Assembly (NCBI RefSeq): GCF_032884065.1 | Contig: NC_088867.1 | Location: 23,566,281-23,630,280 of the forward strand | DNA: 64,000 nucleotides | Direction of reading: 5' to 3' | DNA from: Artemia franciscana | Lineage: Eukaryota > Arthropoda > Branchiopoda > Anostraca > Artemiidae | Shown here: piece by piece, positions 12,446-24,159 of the stretch | Position numbering within the stretch: the first letter of the stretch is position 1 | Layout of the letters: each line of letters starts with the position of its first letter | Translations under genes and position numbers: made by a program | Notes under the pieces: model-generated | Databases searched by the model: none | Told to the model about the DNA's origin: nothing | What the model saw: only the letters and a program-made list of their open reading frames with translations

Positions 12446-14965
12446 ATGGCACTTGGTATTAACCAAGTGACATATAGCAGTCGCCAATTCTGTCGGTCTG
12501 TCTGTCTGTCTGTCGGTCGGTCTGTCTGTCGGTCCCGGTTTTGCTACTTTAGGCACTTCCAGGTAAGCTAGGACGATGAAATTTGGCAAGCGTATCAGGG
12601 ACCGGACCAGATTAAATTAGAAATAGTCGTTTTCCCGATTTGACCATCTGGGGGGGAGTGGGGGCCCGGTTAATTCGCAAAATATAGAAAAAATGAAGTA
12701 TTTTTAACTTATCAGCGGGTGATTGGATCTTAATGAAATTTGATGTTTGGAATGATATTGTGTCTCAGAGCTCTTATTTTAAATCCCGACCGGATCTGAT
12801 GACACTGGGGGGAGTTGGAGGGGGAAAACCTAAAGTCTCGGTTTTGCTACTTTAGGCACTTCCAGGTAAGCTAGGACGATGAAATTTGGCAAGCGTATCA
12901 GGGACCGGACCAGATTAAATTAGAAATAGTCGTTTTCCCGATTTGACCATCTGGGGGGGGGGGAGTGGGGGCCGGTTAATTCTGAAAAAATAGAAAAAAT
13001 GAAGTATTTTTAACTTGTGAGCGGGTGATATGGATCTTAATGAAATTTGATGTTTGGAACGATATTGTGTCTCAGAGCTCATATTTTAAATCCCGACTGG
13101 GTCTGATGACATTGGGGGGGAGTTGGAGGGGGGAAACCTAAAATCTTGGAAAACACTTAGAGTGGAGGGATCGGGATGAAACTTGATGGGAAAAATAAGC
13201 GCAAGTCCCAGATACATGATTGACATAATCGGAACTGATTTGCTCTCTTTGGGGTAGTTGGGGGGGGTAATTCTTAAAAATTAGAAAAATGAGGTATTTT
13301 CAACTTACGAACGGGTGATCGGATCTCAATGAAATTTGATATTTAGAAGGATATCGTGGCTCAGAGCTCTTATTTTAAACCCGACCGGATCTGGTGACAT
13401 TGGGGGGGGGAGTTGGGAGGGAGAAACCTAAAACTTGGAAAACACTTAGAGTGGAGGGATCGGGATGAAACTTGGTGGAAAAAAACACGAGTCCTAGATA
13501 CATGATTGACATAACCAGAACGGATCCGCTCTCTTTGGGGTAGTTGGAGGGGGGGGCGTTAATTCTGAAAAATTAGAAAAAATGAGGTATTTTTAACTTA
13601 CGAACGGGTTATTGGATCTCCATGAAATTTGATTTTTAGAAGGATATCGTGTCTCAAAGCTCTTATTTTAAAACCTGACCGGATCTGGTGACATTGGGGG
13701 AAGTTTGGGGTGGGGAAACCTAAAATGATGGGAAACACTTAGATTGGAGGGATTGGGATGAAACTTGGTTGGAAAAATAAGCAGAAGTCTTGCATACGTG
13801 ATTTACATAATTGGAACGGATCCGCTCAATTGCGGGGGGGGGGGTGTAATTCTGAAAAATAAGAAAAATGACGTATTTTTAACTTACGAAGGAGTGATCG
13901 GATCTTCAAGAAACTTCATATTTAGAAGGACCTCGTAACTCCGATATCTTATTTTAAATCTCAACCGGATCAAGCGTAATTGGGGGGGGGGGCAGTTGGG
14001 GGGACCGGAAATCTTAGAAAATACTTAAAGCGGTGAGATCAGGATGAAACTGGATGGGAAGAATAGAAACCTGTCTAAGATACGTGACTGACATAACTGG
14101 ACCGGATCTGCTCTCTTTGGTGGAATTGGGGGGGGGGGGTAATTTTGAAAATTGAGGTATTTGTAACTTACGAAAGGGTGACCAGATCTTAATGAAATTT
14201 GATATTTAGAAGGATCTTGTGCTTTAAAGTTCTAATTTCAAATTCCGACCAGATCCTGTGACATTCGGGGGAGTTGGAGGGGGGAACCGGAATTCTTGGA
14301 AAACATGAAAATTGGAGTATTTATATCTTACGAATAGATGATCGGATCGTAATGAAATTTGATTTTTAGAAGGAACTCATGTCTCAGAGCTCTTATTTCA
14401 AATTCCGACCAGATCTTTTGATATTGTGGGGATTTGGAGGGGGAAATCTTGGAAAAACACTTGGAGTGTAGGAATCGGGATGAAGCTTGGTGGATAGAAT
14501 AAACAAATGTCCTTGATACGTGATTGACAGAATCGTACTGGATTCGCTCTCTTTGGGGGTGTTGGGGGGAGGGGTTCAGTGATTTGGCGAGTTCGGTGCT
14601 TCTGGACGTGCTAGGGCGATGAAAATTGGTAGGCGTGTCAGGGAGCTGCACAATTTGACTTGATAAAGTCGTTTTCCCAGATTCGACCATCTGGGGGGCA
14701 AAAGGGAGAGGAAAAATTAAAAAAAATTTAGGTATTTATAACTTACGAGTGGGTGATCGGATCTTAATGAATTTTGATATTTAGAAGGACTTTGTGACTC
14801 AGAGCTCTTATTTTAAATCTTGACCGGCATTAAGCCTCTTATTTTCCTTTTTAAATCAATCTATTGATCCATAGAATTTTGTTAGAGCTCATACCATATG
14901 ATCTCTTGGCTCTTAGCTCTTCTCGCCTCGTCACAAGTGCCATATGAGCTCTTAGCTCTTGTTCT
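12446..14965 (+). mobile_element. Family B array element, copy 1 (DINE-1/HINE-like)
   Basis: Starts with ATGGCACTTGG, part of the hairpin CACTTGGTATTAACCAAGTG, followed by a GTCT/GTCG microsatellite at 12492-12535. The body repeats a unit about 290 bp long: GAAATTTGAT-type strings occur at 12738, 13042, 13331, 13624, 13909, 14195, 14355 and 14769, and each long unit also carries GATGAAAC, TGATTGACATAA and CTCTCTTTGGGG. It ends near 14955 with CACAAGTGCCATATGAG, the inverse of the start. Terminal inverted bases, a GTCY microsatellite, central tandem repeats and a terminal stem-loop are the known layout of DINE-1/HINE Helentron-related elements; the assignment is inferred from structure. No protein is encoded. 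Confidence 0.7.
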
Positions 14966-15074
14966 TTTTAGATATCTCTTCTGAAACTGCTTTATCATAA
15001 ATCCTCCAGTGAATCATAACGAATACGCTTAATTTCCAAAAAATGTTGTATTTTCAAATGATCTTTGAATAGTT

Positions 15075-15255
15075 GTGTTCAATGTTGAAGAAGAGCTTAG
15101 ACCTTAGTTCCTTCGGAGCCATTACTGGCGTATAGGGCGTCGACGGAGCCTCTCCACTCGTCATTGGTAAAGACCCCAGCTAAATTGAATTTTATAGTCT
15201 GGTCAACAGTCCAATCTGATCTATTTAGCTCTTTAGCTGAAACTTCAGATTAGCA
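15075..15255 (-). mobile_element. LINE 3' terminal fragment, antisense to unc79
   Basis: The minus strand reads KELNRSDWTVDQ, then DEWRGSVDALYASNGSEGTKV and a stop, matching the C-terminal end of the LINE fragment at 3.6-4.2 kb. It lies between the family B element and the next unc79 exon and retains no catalytic motif. Confidence 0.6.
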
Positions 15256-15325
15256 TTGTCACTTACTTCTATCAATATTTGTGCATTTTTCGAACGCAGA
15301 ATCGTACAAGTCTTTTTTTTTTTAG

Positions 15326-15448
15326 CTCTCTGAGATGGTGAGTCTTCACTTTCTAACGATGATAGAAAGTCTGAGAGAGTGCCAGTCATCCTTGGTTCCT
15401 ATTCTTCTGCCAGTTTGGAGTCCTGTTCTCCATGCAAATTCAAATCAG
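15326..15448 (+). CDS. unc79: UNC79-like protein, exon
   Basis: This 123-base exon encodes 41 residues starting LSEMVSLHFLTMIESLREC and ending HANSNQ. A strong polypyrimidine tract (T-run then TAG) precedes 15326, and GTAAAG follows 15448. It begins and ends in phase 0 and is preceded by an 8.5 kb intron. In vertebrate UNC79 the same place reads as a helical segment with EMVCLH and a following LIPMWLPM; here VPILLPVW is the counterpart. Confidence 0.87.
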
Positions 15449-16379
15449 GTAAAGAAAAAGTAGTTCTTACCAAATAATATGGCTCAACAATAGGTTGAAC
15501 TAAGGCTAAACATATAGTTAAATAAACATAATAGGTTAAACAATAGGTTAAACAATAGGTAGCCCTATCGTGTTATATATTCATTTTGTTCTTTCCTTTT
15601 CCTTCAAGTTATATTTTTATGTGCTGTTTTAACGCTTAGTTGATTTTTGTTTATCACATACTATTTAGAATTATTATTATACCTTATTTCGGTACAAAAA
15701 CTAATACCAATATCTTTGAAAATAAGAGTGCGTTTTCTCTGATCGCCAGGCATGCTAGGCAAAGGGGGGAAATTTTTCTGGTCTGGAATATTAATGCATA
15801 TTATATTTGCTCATGATGAGCTTCAGAGTCAGTTGCGGCCATTGACCGGCTTTGATCACGTTGGCCCTTGAAAGTTTCATTTTATGTGAAAGCTTTATGA
15901 AGAGTATTTGCAGGTCAAATCAATACGTACTAACTAGCGAAAATTTTCGCTTGCCGTAACGCTTCTGTAATGTAGCAGTTTAATTAACTTCTCCAACATT
16001 AGGCAAAAATGAACTAGGAACTTAGAGCAAAACAGGATTCTTAGTTTTTTCCGATGTAAAAAATTTTGTTGGGGGCTGGACTGCATCCTAAATCCAAAAA
16101 AGAAATCCGTTATATTATTCAAAAACCTAAATCGCTCAAAAAAAAAAACATATAGCTTACCATTAATCATAGGATTTAAATATCTTGCCAATTTTTGTAA
16201 AAAAAAAAAAAAAATGTTTCGTTTTTATGCTAAAACAAACATAAAAATTGTAAGGTAGGAATATTGTTCTCCTCAAAGCCGACATTCAAGCTATGCGTTC
16301 GGTCTTGATGTCCTAATAACATAGATTGGTTTTACTTCCTCTTTATAGCGGCAAGTTTACTATTAAATATTCTTTTCAG

Positions 16380-16464
16380 CTTCCAAGTCACCTTGAAGTT
16401 CGTTATCAAGTTTGCTTGAATGCTCCTCCGACTGTACCAACTGATGAAAATGAAGATTTTAAAG
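16380..16464 (+). CDS. unc79: UNC79-like protein, exon
   Basis: This 85-base exon encodes 28 residues plus one base, LPSHLEVRYQVCLNAPP through NEDFK. The acceptor is TTTTCAG ending at 16379 and the donor is GTAATA from 16465. It ends in phase 1; the leftover G joins AT of the final exon to make Asp. Conservation is weaker here than in the preceding exon, as expected near the C-terminus. Confidence 0.8.
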
Positions 16465-17654
16465 GTAATAACTATCCGTAAGGCCTTCACTTTAATACAT
16501 TTGTCCTAGCTATAACATATTTAAATTAGAACTAAATGTGCAGTAAAGTTGATTTGGGGTTAGTAAACTTTACTTTGTGCTTAAAAATCGATCAAATATT
16601 ATATACGATAATATTTCCAGTGTTGGCCTAGATTTGTCTGCCTCAAGTTGGAAAATGTAATAGTTGTTATCTATTTTATAGAGAAAGAGAGGAATTTATA
16701 AAAAAAAAGAAAAGAAATATAGAACAACTACTATAAATTTAATCAACGATTCTGTCCCTAGAGACCATGATGAGTTCTATTTTAGGGTAAATTCTCACTT
16801 TAATTCTATTTCTTCGATGTGCATAACTTCCCTGACCTTAATTAATAACAATTAACCACTTAAGTGCACACACAAAAATACTTACTTACATTTTGGCCAT
16901 CTTCATTAAACAACTGGAGAGTAATCCCTTTACCCATGCATACTAAAACAAAATCTGTTAACTCGAAATACAAACTCAGATAATTCCTAAATATGTTTAA
17001 TATCATTGGGTACATCTAATCAACATTTACCCTATACACGTAAAGGAAAAGGTATATCGCATCAACGGAGCAAAAGGTATTTGGACATTCTGAGCTTGTC
17101 TAGCTGAATAATTATGGACCTAGTTTCCTAGCTAAAACATAATATTGCAACTAGGTCCTAGGCTACTATTCATAATCCGATACATTAGCTTTCCTTTGCT
17201 GGAAAAAAGTGAAGAATCTTATAAATTTTAATTTCTTTTTTTTCCAACAAACAATAATATTTTTTTAACCGACTTACATTTTCTTTTCGAGTTCAGTTTG
17301 CCTAAATTTTACAACAGCAAAATAATAATGTGCAAAAACTGCAACTTCTAGAGTAGAATTTTGGTATCAGGACGTAAAACTACATAGGTATATTAAAGAG
17401 GATTTTTTTTTAAGAAAAAAGGGTTTATTCATCAACAATAAACATAACAAAAACTGAAGCAAATCTTGCTTAGCTAAATAATTGCCCCACTAGGCCTATA
17501 TATAAATCAACTTATGAAAAATAACAACAATTAAACACCAAAACAAAACAAGAAACGACAAAAAATCAAATAAAAACCATTGGTACCTCCCATCATCAGT
17601 TCATCAAGCCAAAAAATTAAACAATTTTATTAATTTGATAAATAAAGAAACCAG
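16465..17654. other. Intron sequence, nothing recognised
   Basis: AT-rich start of the last unc79 intron; no exon or named repeat recognised. Confidence 0.4.
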
Positions 17655-18075
17655 AGAACTCATCACCCGTCATTCTCGTAAACCCTAAAACAATGGTCTT
17701 TCAGCAAACTTCGGAACTTACTCGGGTTGGTTTCCTGCATAATATTATGTGGCAAAGTATTGCAGATAATAGGACAAACATGGCGCACAGAAAACTTTGA
17801 TCGTGTAGTAACTACTCTAGGATTCCTATACTGACTTGAAGTTCTTGTGTTATGCTCATGAACATTTGAATCCGATTCAAAGGACCGCTGAAGCACTTTG
17901 GCAACAAATTATTTTGGTACATAAACATAAATAGAGCATTATAAAAATAAACTAGACCAAAAAGGGGCAATATCTTAAGTTCAACATACCTAGACCTCAC
18001 TAAAGAACTTCGATCTGCACCTGTCAGTGCTCTAACCACTTTATTTTGTAGCCCTCTCAATGGATGAAGATGAAC
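17655..18075 (-). mobile_element. LINE C-terminal fragment (CR1/jockey-like)
   Basis: Two overlapping minus-strand frames (18060-17812 and 17896-17663) together give the segment downstream of reverse transcriptase: LQNKVVRALTGADRSSL, LPLFGLVYFYNALFMF, NNLLPKCF, then HNTRTSSQYRNP, VCPIICNTLP and a terminal FRSLLKDHCF. One frameshift separates the halves. Such NTR-(x)n-WN.LP motifs are typical of CR1/jockey-like LINE polyproteins. The fragment is antisense to the host gene. Confidence 0.7.
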
Positions 18076-19019
18076 TGCGAACGTAGAAGATCATAAAGTA
18101 ACACAGTATACTAGCTGTGTGTGCACAGGAGAAAAATAAAGCTTCCTTAGGATATTATCCAGGAAAATATGCTATCATCGGATGAAAAGAAAGACAGTTT
18201 TTTTTTTTAATCTTGCAAAACAAAGTTTGCTAAAACGTTGTAAAAGTTTTTTTTTTTTTTGCCGTAGAAAGTAAAACCGCTAGGATATTGGGTGTCAGAG
18301 TATTTGTGACATCAGTCATTTTAAAAATGTTTAAATTTTTTTTTTTTTTTTGAAAATTAAGGACCTACACTAATTTTTTCATAGTTGTGACATATCTAGA
18401 CTGTTTTATCACACCAAACAGTGGAAGTATGTCAAATACCAGGAAAAAAAATAGTACTGTTTTCGGGAAAATAAATGTACATATAAATATAAAAATGTAC
18501 AAATATAGAATTATTTTTCTTTAAATAAATTTATACCTCTGATTTATTGTTTAAAAGTTTAACCTGTATGCTGTTCTGACCTTAGATTGTCTGTGACTCA
18601 ATAAAAAAAAAATAATAAAAAAAAAAATAATAATAATAAAAAAACACAAGCAGAGCTAGCAGCCATACAAACCGATAGCAGCTTTACAAAACTATTTTTG
18701 AAAAAAATATCTACTAATGAAAGTAAAAATTGACTTCATTTCACTTCATTCTTTTGTGTCTTGCAGGGTTTTTACTTAATGATTTTGTAACTTATTCCTT
18801 GCATGATCTCTACACTTTTACACTTTTGGGTACTAAAGTCTGGATCTAAGAACGGGTATTTAATGAATATTAGTAAATCATTAAGTTTTTTCCAGTGAAA
18901 TCTAATCCCAGTGATGTAATCGGGACCTCGTAATATTTGGCAAAGGATTATAATTCCTTACCTAATTACTATAGTTTAATCATTTTTGATAATTCTACAA
19001 ATAAGCGAGCAGAAGAGGA
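18076..19019. other. Intron sequence with A/T runs
   Basis: Low-complexity A and T runs (18198-18210, 18249-18260, 18338-18352, 18602-18650). Nothing else recognised. Confidence 0.4.
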
Positions 19020-20545
19020 TAGGTTTCTGTTGCAAGTTTCATCGTACCCGCTGGAAGCGTTGTCTCCCTTAAACTACGGGGAATAGGTAGCAGAGACCTA
19101 CGCTTCCCTTGCTTATTGGGGTCCGGGCATTTCAGTAGCGATCGATTATTCGCCCACCGGAGTTTCCTCTCTCCGTAATCATTGCTTAATGAGATGGCAA
19201 AAGAGAAACTTGTATTGAATGCAGAATTGAATTTTATTTTGCAAGTTAAAGGAACGGGGTGTGCGACAGATTATGTCACTAAAATGACTTGTGATTTCTA
19301 TAAGGTGGAAGACATTGTTGAGGCTAAGAAAATATTGTGGGCTCTCGCAAAGTCAACGCAACCTCATAGATATTGTTCGAGCATTCAATTTGTGTGAAGA
19401 GAAGAGGGTTCTTCGATTCGTCATATATGAACCAGATGAATTGCCTGCGGTTCCAGGTGAAACTACCGCCACAATCACTCGCAAGTGCAATGAATTCTTT
19501 ATGGAATTTAAAATTTTTGCCGAACAACAAAATGTTAGACTGTCCCTCATTATTTTACTCCTATGATAGTACCTCCAAAGCCAACTCCTGCTGCGGTCAT
19601 CAAGAATCCTCCGCAAAATTTCGACAGTCCAAATGTCCGCAAAATGTTTCTAGACTCTTTAGCTGGCGATTTTAATTCAAGTATTGTTGCTCCAAAGCCG
19701 TGAAAGCTGACGCGATGGTCTTGCGTAAACTATTGCTAACTTTAAGCTAACTTATTTTTATTATTTTATTCTTATTATTTTATTTTTATTTTTATTTTAT
19801 TTTTTATTTTTATTTTATTATTTATTTTTATTTTATTATTTTATTATTGCTAACTTTAAGGTACAGCTTCGAAAGTGAAATCAAATTTGTTCGGCTTAGT
19901 CCCCCAGGAATTTCGACCATATACATTCAGAGTTTCCTACAGAACTGCACTGAAGTGTATCAAAATGCAGTCGTCATTCTTTGTCCCATTTTGAGGAGAA
20001 CTTTGCGGCGTTGGAAAGCTCAAATGAGGAAATCGGCCTGTCTTTCAACGAGGCTAAAACACATTTGATCGTCTTTAATCACAAAGGAACTTATTCTGCC
20101 CCTGAAGTAAAACTTGGTCACAAGATAGTAAAATCTTCATCAAGCCTAGTGCATCTTGCTCTAACTGTTGGTTGAACGTTACGTCGATACGTCTTCTGTT
20201 GATAGAAAGTCCGAAAAGCTTATGGTATGATTGTATCTTCGAAAGCTTCGTATTGTCGACTGATTCGGGCCGAGCTATTTTTGACGATGGTTAAACCACA
20301 TGTATTGTAAAATTTTTATCGTTTTACTACCGTTCTTATGAATTTCTCTTGCGAGTACCTCCTTGGAAGCGCAACGCAGTGATTAGCAACCAATATAACA
20401 TACTGAACCCATACAGAATCCTTAAAAAGCCTCCACGAGATGCTCGACGCCAGAACGTGCATGACGGCATGAAAATTTTAAATGAAAAGACCAAAAAGTG
20501 CATTTTTAATGAAAATGCCCACCAAAAGGTATTTTTTAAAATCTA
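19020..20545 (+). mobile_element. Degenerate non-LTR retroelement
   Basis: Broken frames give an ORF1-like protein (EMAKEKLVLNAELN, KVEDIVEAKKILWALA, then after a frameshift RVLRFVIYEPDELPA and CNEFFMEFKIFAEQQN) followed near 20,000-20,175 by a reverse-transcriptase palm-side segment, SNEEIGLSFNEAKTHLIVFN. GC content is visibly higher than in the surrounding intron. The assignment as a LINE rests on the order of these pieces and the second motif; the ORF1 part is not firmly identified. A later insertion at 19747-19844 interrupts it. Confidence 0.5.
19731..19860. repeat. AT-rich insertion with 16 bp target-site duplication
   Basis: TATTGCTAACTTTAAG is repeated exactly at 19731-19746 and 19845-19860. 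Between the copies is about 98 bases of TTTTA-type repeat. Removing one copy plus the insert restores an open frame across the junction in the surrounding LINE remnant, so the insertion came after the LINE. Confidence 0.75.
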
Positions 20546-20731
20546 GGAAAGGGAAAAAATACAGCGGATACATACCCTCCTCCCCCCCCCCCTCCATACC
20601 ATCTCCGCTTTCGCGAATTGACGCCATTGAAATCTTGGTGTTGTTATTTAAACAAATATGATGTTCTTGCCAAAATTGGTTGCTATGTGATGTGTCATTC
20701 GCAGTTGATTATCTATGTTAATTTTTTTTAG

Positions 20732-20835
20732 ATAAAGTGAACCGAGTTTTGATCAAATGGCTTCAAAAATGCAGTCTCAAAATGGCGCAGATTGAACTTC
20801 AATCCTCGGCTGCAGCTCAACTCTATACTGTCTAG
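20732..20835 (+). CDS. unc79: UNC79-like protein, terminal exon
   Basis: After the acceptor ATTTTTTTTAG the exon encodes, with the split Asp, KVNRVLIKWLQKCSLKMAQ, then IELQSSAAAQLYTV and the stop TAG at 20833-20835. The family C-terminus has the same layout: a KWLQ helix, KMAQ, an acidic-hydrophobic turn and a short tail ending in a hydrophobic residue. This fixes the end of the gene. The last intron is 4.3 kb and contains two LINE remnants and the AT-rich insertion. Confidence 0.88.
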
Positions 20836-21062
20836 CTTTAGCGTGGAGGATTCATTTTTCACTTTATTTAGTTGTTATGAATGTTTTATTTAATTTAATG
20901 TAGTTCGTTCTCAGCTACTCTTAACTATTATACTAATTTAACTGGAATCAATCACAGCTCTAATGTTTTTATAGGTTTCGACTTAGGCCAGATATATCAT
21001 ATTTTACCCATACAAAGAGCAGAATTCATTTTATAGATCTGTTACCTGAATAGTTTTCTCAG

Positions 21063-21068
21063 AATAAA
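21063..21068 (+). promoter_or_regulatory. Possible poly(A) signal of unc79-like gene
   Basis: AATAAA 228 bases after the stop codon is the first canonical hexamer downstream on the + strand. It lies just before the first family A/C repeat. No transcript evidence is available here. Confidence 0.4.
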
Positions 21069-21157
21069 AAAAGAATGTCGGAATACGCGAGTGGGCAAAC
21101 TGCCACCAGGTGTCAAATAGTTCGTGGTAACGAATGGATATTTGTCCCTATTAAAGA

Positions 21158-22845
21158 ATTAAATAAAAAAAACTAGTATTTTTGACTGAAAGTAAGGAGC
21201 GACATTAAAACTTAAAACGAACAGAAATTACTCCGTATATGAAATAAGTTTTCCCCTCCGCAATCCCTCGCTCTTTGCGCTAAAGCTTTTAATTTTTTTA
21301 AAAAGCAGAATTGTGGCAAAGAGTCAAAATTTAGCGTAAAGAGCGAGGGATTGTGGAGGGGAAAACCCATTTCATATACGGAATAATTTCTGTTCGTTTT
21401 AAGTTTTAATGTCGCTCCTTACTTTCAGTTAAAAAAACTAGTTTTTTTATTTAATTTCTGAACGTTTTTGAATTAATGCATGTTTGATTTTGGCTCTCCG
21501 CACATAAATTATTAAAATGAAATTTGTATATTAATTCTTTTTTTGGCTAAATGGCTTTCTCTTAGTTTTGATCAGACGATTTTGAGAAATAAGGGGTGGG
21601 GAAGGAGGCCTAGTTGCCCTACAATTTTTTCGGTTACTTAAAAAGGCAACTAGAACTTTTAATTTTTAACTAACGTTTTTATTAGTAAAAAATATACGTA
21701 ACTTAAGAATTAACTTACGTAACAAACTTTTATATTCTTACATTTGTATTACGTATAGGAGGGGGTTTGTACCTTCCTTAATACTTTGCTTTTTATACTA
21801 AATCGTATGTTTTGTCCCAATTCTTTAAGAATGACCCCTGAATCAGAAAGGCCGTAGAATAAATAGTTGAAATTACTAAAAATACTAAAGTATTTTTGGA
21901 ACTCCTCATATGCGTAATAATCTCTGTTCATTTTAAGTTTCAATGCTACTCCTTACTTTCAATTGAAAAAAACTTTTCATGTTTATTTTTTCATTGTTTT
22001 TTTATAGTAATGCTAGAAAATCCTGCGCCCTTTTCATTGAATTTTTCTTCCCCCATGACATATTCCTCCAAGGAAAAATCCTCCCACATAGCCCTCTCCC
22101 CTCAACCCCAACCCCCAAACCAAAAAAATACCCTGAAACGTCTGTACACTCCCCAATAACCATTACTATATGTAAACGCTGGTCAAAGTTTGTAACTTGC
22201 AGCCCCTCCCCCAGGGACTGTGGGGGAGTAAGTCATTCCCAAAGACATAGTTATTATGGTTTTCGACTACGCGGAACAAAATTGCTATCTCAAAATTTTG
22301 ATCCGTTGAATTTGGGAAAAAAGTGAGCGTGGGAGGGGGCCTAGGTGCCCTCCAATTTGTTGGTCACTTAAAAAGGCCACTAGAACTTTTCATTTCCGTT
22401 ACAATGAGCCCTCTTGCAACATTCTTGCAACATTCAATTAAAATACATTAACTATGTCAGTTCTTTTTGAAAATTTAAAAAGCTAGAAAATATCCTATTA
22501 TTAAATTCATTTGACATAGGTTAAATGTAAAGATTGTGGTTCATTCTTTACGCTTGTTCTCTGAAACGGGCTCTGGAAAGTAAAAATAGGAGTCGAAAAT
22601 AAGTCTTTTCGCTTGTAGATGGTCACTCACTGTCTAGACAATGCATATAATCCTAGACGGTAGGACCCGTGATGTCAGCCTTTCAATCTAAAAAAAAAAA
22701 AAAACATCTGCTCGTGCTGAGATCATGAATTTGGTCGATACGATGACCCCTGGGGAAAAAAAAACAAACAAATAACACGCACCCGTGATTTGTCTTCTGG
22801 CAAAATAAAACGAAATTCCACATTTTTGTAGATAGGAGCTTGAAC
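21158..22845 (+). mobile_element. Family A/C element, copy 1
   Basis: Begins with a complete foldback (arms about 21158-21285 and 21325-21459; core GTAAGGAGCGACATTAAAAC and its complement), then the C body: GTTTTTGAATTAATGCATG, a GGCAACTAGAACTTTTAATT block, a second decayed GTAATAATCTCTGTTCATT half-arm near 21914, CTGGTCAAAGTTTGTAACTT near 22173, and GGTCGATACGATGACCCCTGG at 22733. The body is interrupted by a 296-base insertion (22435-22730) and stops at 22845 without the terminal hairpin seen in other copies. Short frames in it, for instance 21979-22326, are repeat sequence and not genes. Confidence 0.75.
22435..22730. mobile_element. ~300 bp element F, copy 1, nested in A/C copy 1
   Basis: From CAATTAAAATACATTAAC to GAGATCATGAAT. 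It splits a C element exactly where the intact copies run on from ATTCTAGGACCAC to TTGGTCGATACGA. The left junction shows CTTGCAACATT twice in a row. Ends show no clear inverted repeat. It contains a poly(A) run and the palindrome TGTCTAGACA. A second copy lies at 23662-23957. Confidence 0.7.
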
Positions 22846-22884
22846 GACATTAAAACTTTTTAAAACATTCTACTTTTTAAAACA

Positions 22885-23032
22885 ATTAAAAACTTTAGCG
22901 TAAAGAGCGAGCGATTGCGGAGGGGAAAACCCATTTCATATACGGAGTAATTTCTGTTCGTTTTAAGTTTTAATGTCGCTCCTTACTTTCGGTTTAAAAA
23001 ACTATTTTTTTTTTTATTTAATCTTACCAAGA
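22885..23032. repeat. Family A half-foldback
   Basis: Only the right arm is present: TTTAGCGTAAAGAGCGAGC, then the complement of the GTAAGGAGCGACATTAAAAC core, ending TTTTATTTAAT. The next bases, CTTACCAAGAATGG, closely match the flank of the copy ending at 40,093. Confidence 0.7.
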
Positions 23033-23661
23033 ATGGTAGAACTCAACCTTGTAATAGAGAAGAATAACTAAATAGCATCTTTTTCCAGCTTTTAACACCA
23101 TAGGAGATTTTTTCCCGGTGGCTGGGATGTATTTAAACTGGAAGTGACTCGGAAAAAAATCCTAAATTTCTGAAAGTAGTGAAGTAAGTACACTTTAGCT
23201 TTTTGTTGAAATTCCGATTTTTCTGTGTCTGTATGCTCAAAATCAAAGGCTTGTCTCGTCCATCAAATGAAAGTAATCTAAAATCAAAGGCAGAACCACA
23301 AGAAGTTCTCCAAAACACATGTTGTCCGTAAATGATACGTCTATTGCTTCTGAATAATCGTTAAGGGGGTCAAAAACTTAGTAGAAATTTAGTTATACCC
23401 TCTATGAAGCTTATTTAGTTAGTTTTAGCAATTTGTGTTTATAAATTCTACCAATTAAATTTGATTTCTTTCACTTTTCATTCTATATACATTCTGGACC
23501 ACAACCTAATGATAAAAAAAAAACAAGTTCTCTAAAAGTTAGATCTATAAGCGACTATGTTGAATAATTTAAAACTATTAGGAGAAAGTAATAGACTTAT
23601 AGGTATCTTAGTTTTATTTTAACTAATAAAAGTGCATAGAATAATAACCATTGTTATTCCA

Positions 23662-23957
23662 CAATTAAAATACATTAACTATGTCAATTCTTTTTGAAAA
23701 TTTAAAAAGCTAGAAAATATCCTATTATTAAATTCATTTGACATAGGTTAAATTGAAAGATTGTGTTTCATTCTTTACGCTTGTTCTCTGAAACGGGCTC
23801 TGGAAAGTAAAAATAGGAGTCGAAAATAAGTCTTTTCGCTTGTAGACGATCACTCACTGTCTAGACAATGCATATAATCCTAGACGGTAGAACCCGTGAT
23901 GTCAGCCTTTCAATCTAAAAAGAAAAAAAAACATCTGCTCGTGCTGAGATCATGAAT
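23662..23957. mobile_element. ~300 bp element F, copy 2
   Basis: Nearly identical to 22435-22730, with scattered substitutions only, but in unrelated flanking sequence, which defines its ends as CAATTAAAATAC and ATCATGAAT. The flanking 23,033-23,661 shows nothing I recognise. Confidence 0.75.
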
Positions 23958-24159
23958 ATCGTATTTGGGGTTATTGCAGGCATAGCTTTTATTGTATGAT
24001 TTAATTAATAACTTTTAATGAGTTATTGCAGGCATAACTTTTATTGTACAATCTGGATAAGCCTTTGAATTCCTTCTATCATGACGCCTTATTTATAGCA
24101 ACCTTAAAAATATTTTGTCGTACCTTGTTTTTTGTTTTTTCGTTGTTTTTTTTTAACAA

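Noticed and set aside
12490-12535. TCTG/TCGG run as a CRISPR-like array
   Set aside because: Simple microsatellite inside a repeated element in a eukaryotic intron; there are no spacers.
14328-14690. 120-codon minus-strand frame, near-identical to a + frame at 27503-27799
   Set aside because: Both lie within family B arrays in opposite orientation; the likeness is repeat identity, with no conserved protein family and proline/serine-rich text expected from C-rich array DNA.
21158-21459. Palindrome as a microRNA precursor
   Set aside because: The arms are over 120 bases, repeated several times in the window, and form a transposon foldback; no evidence for precise processing.
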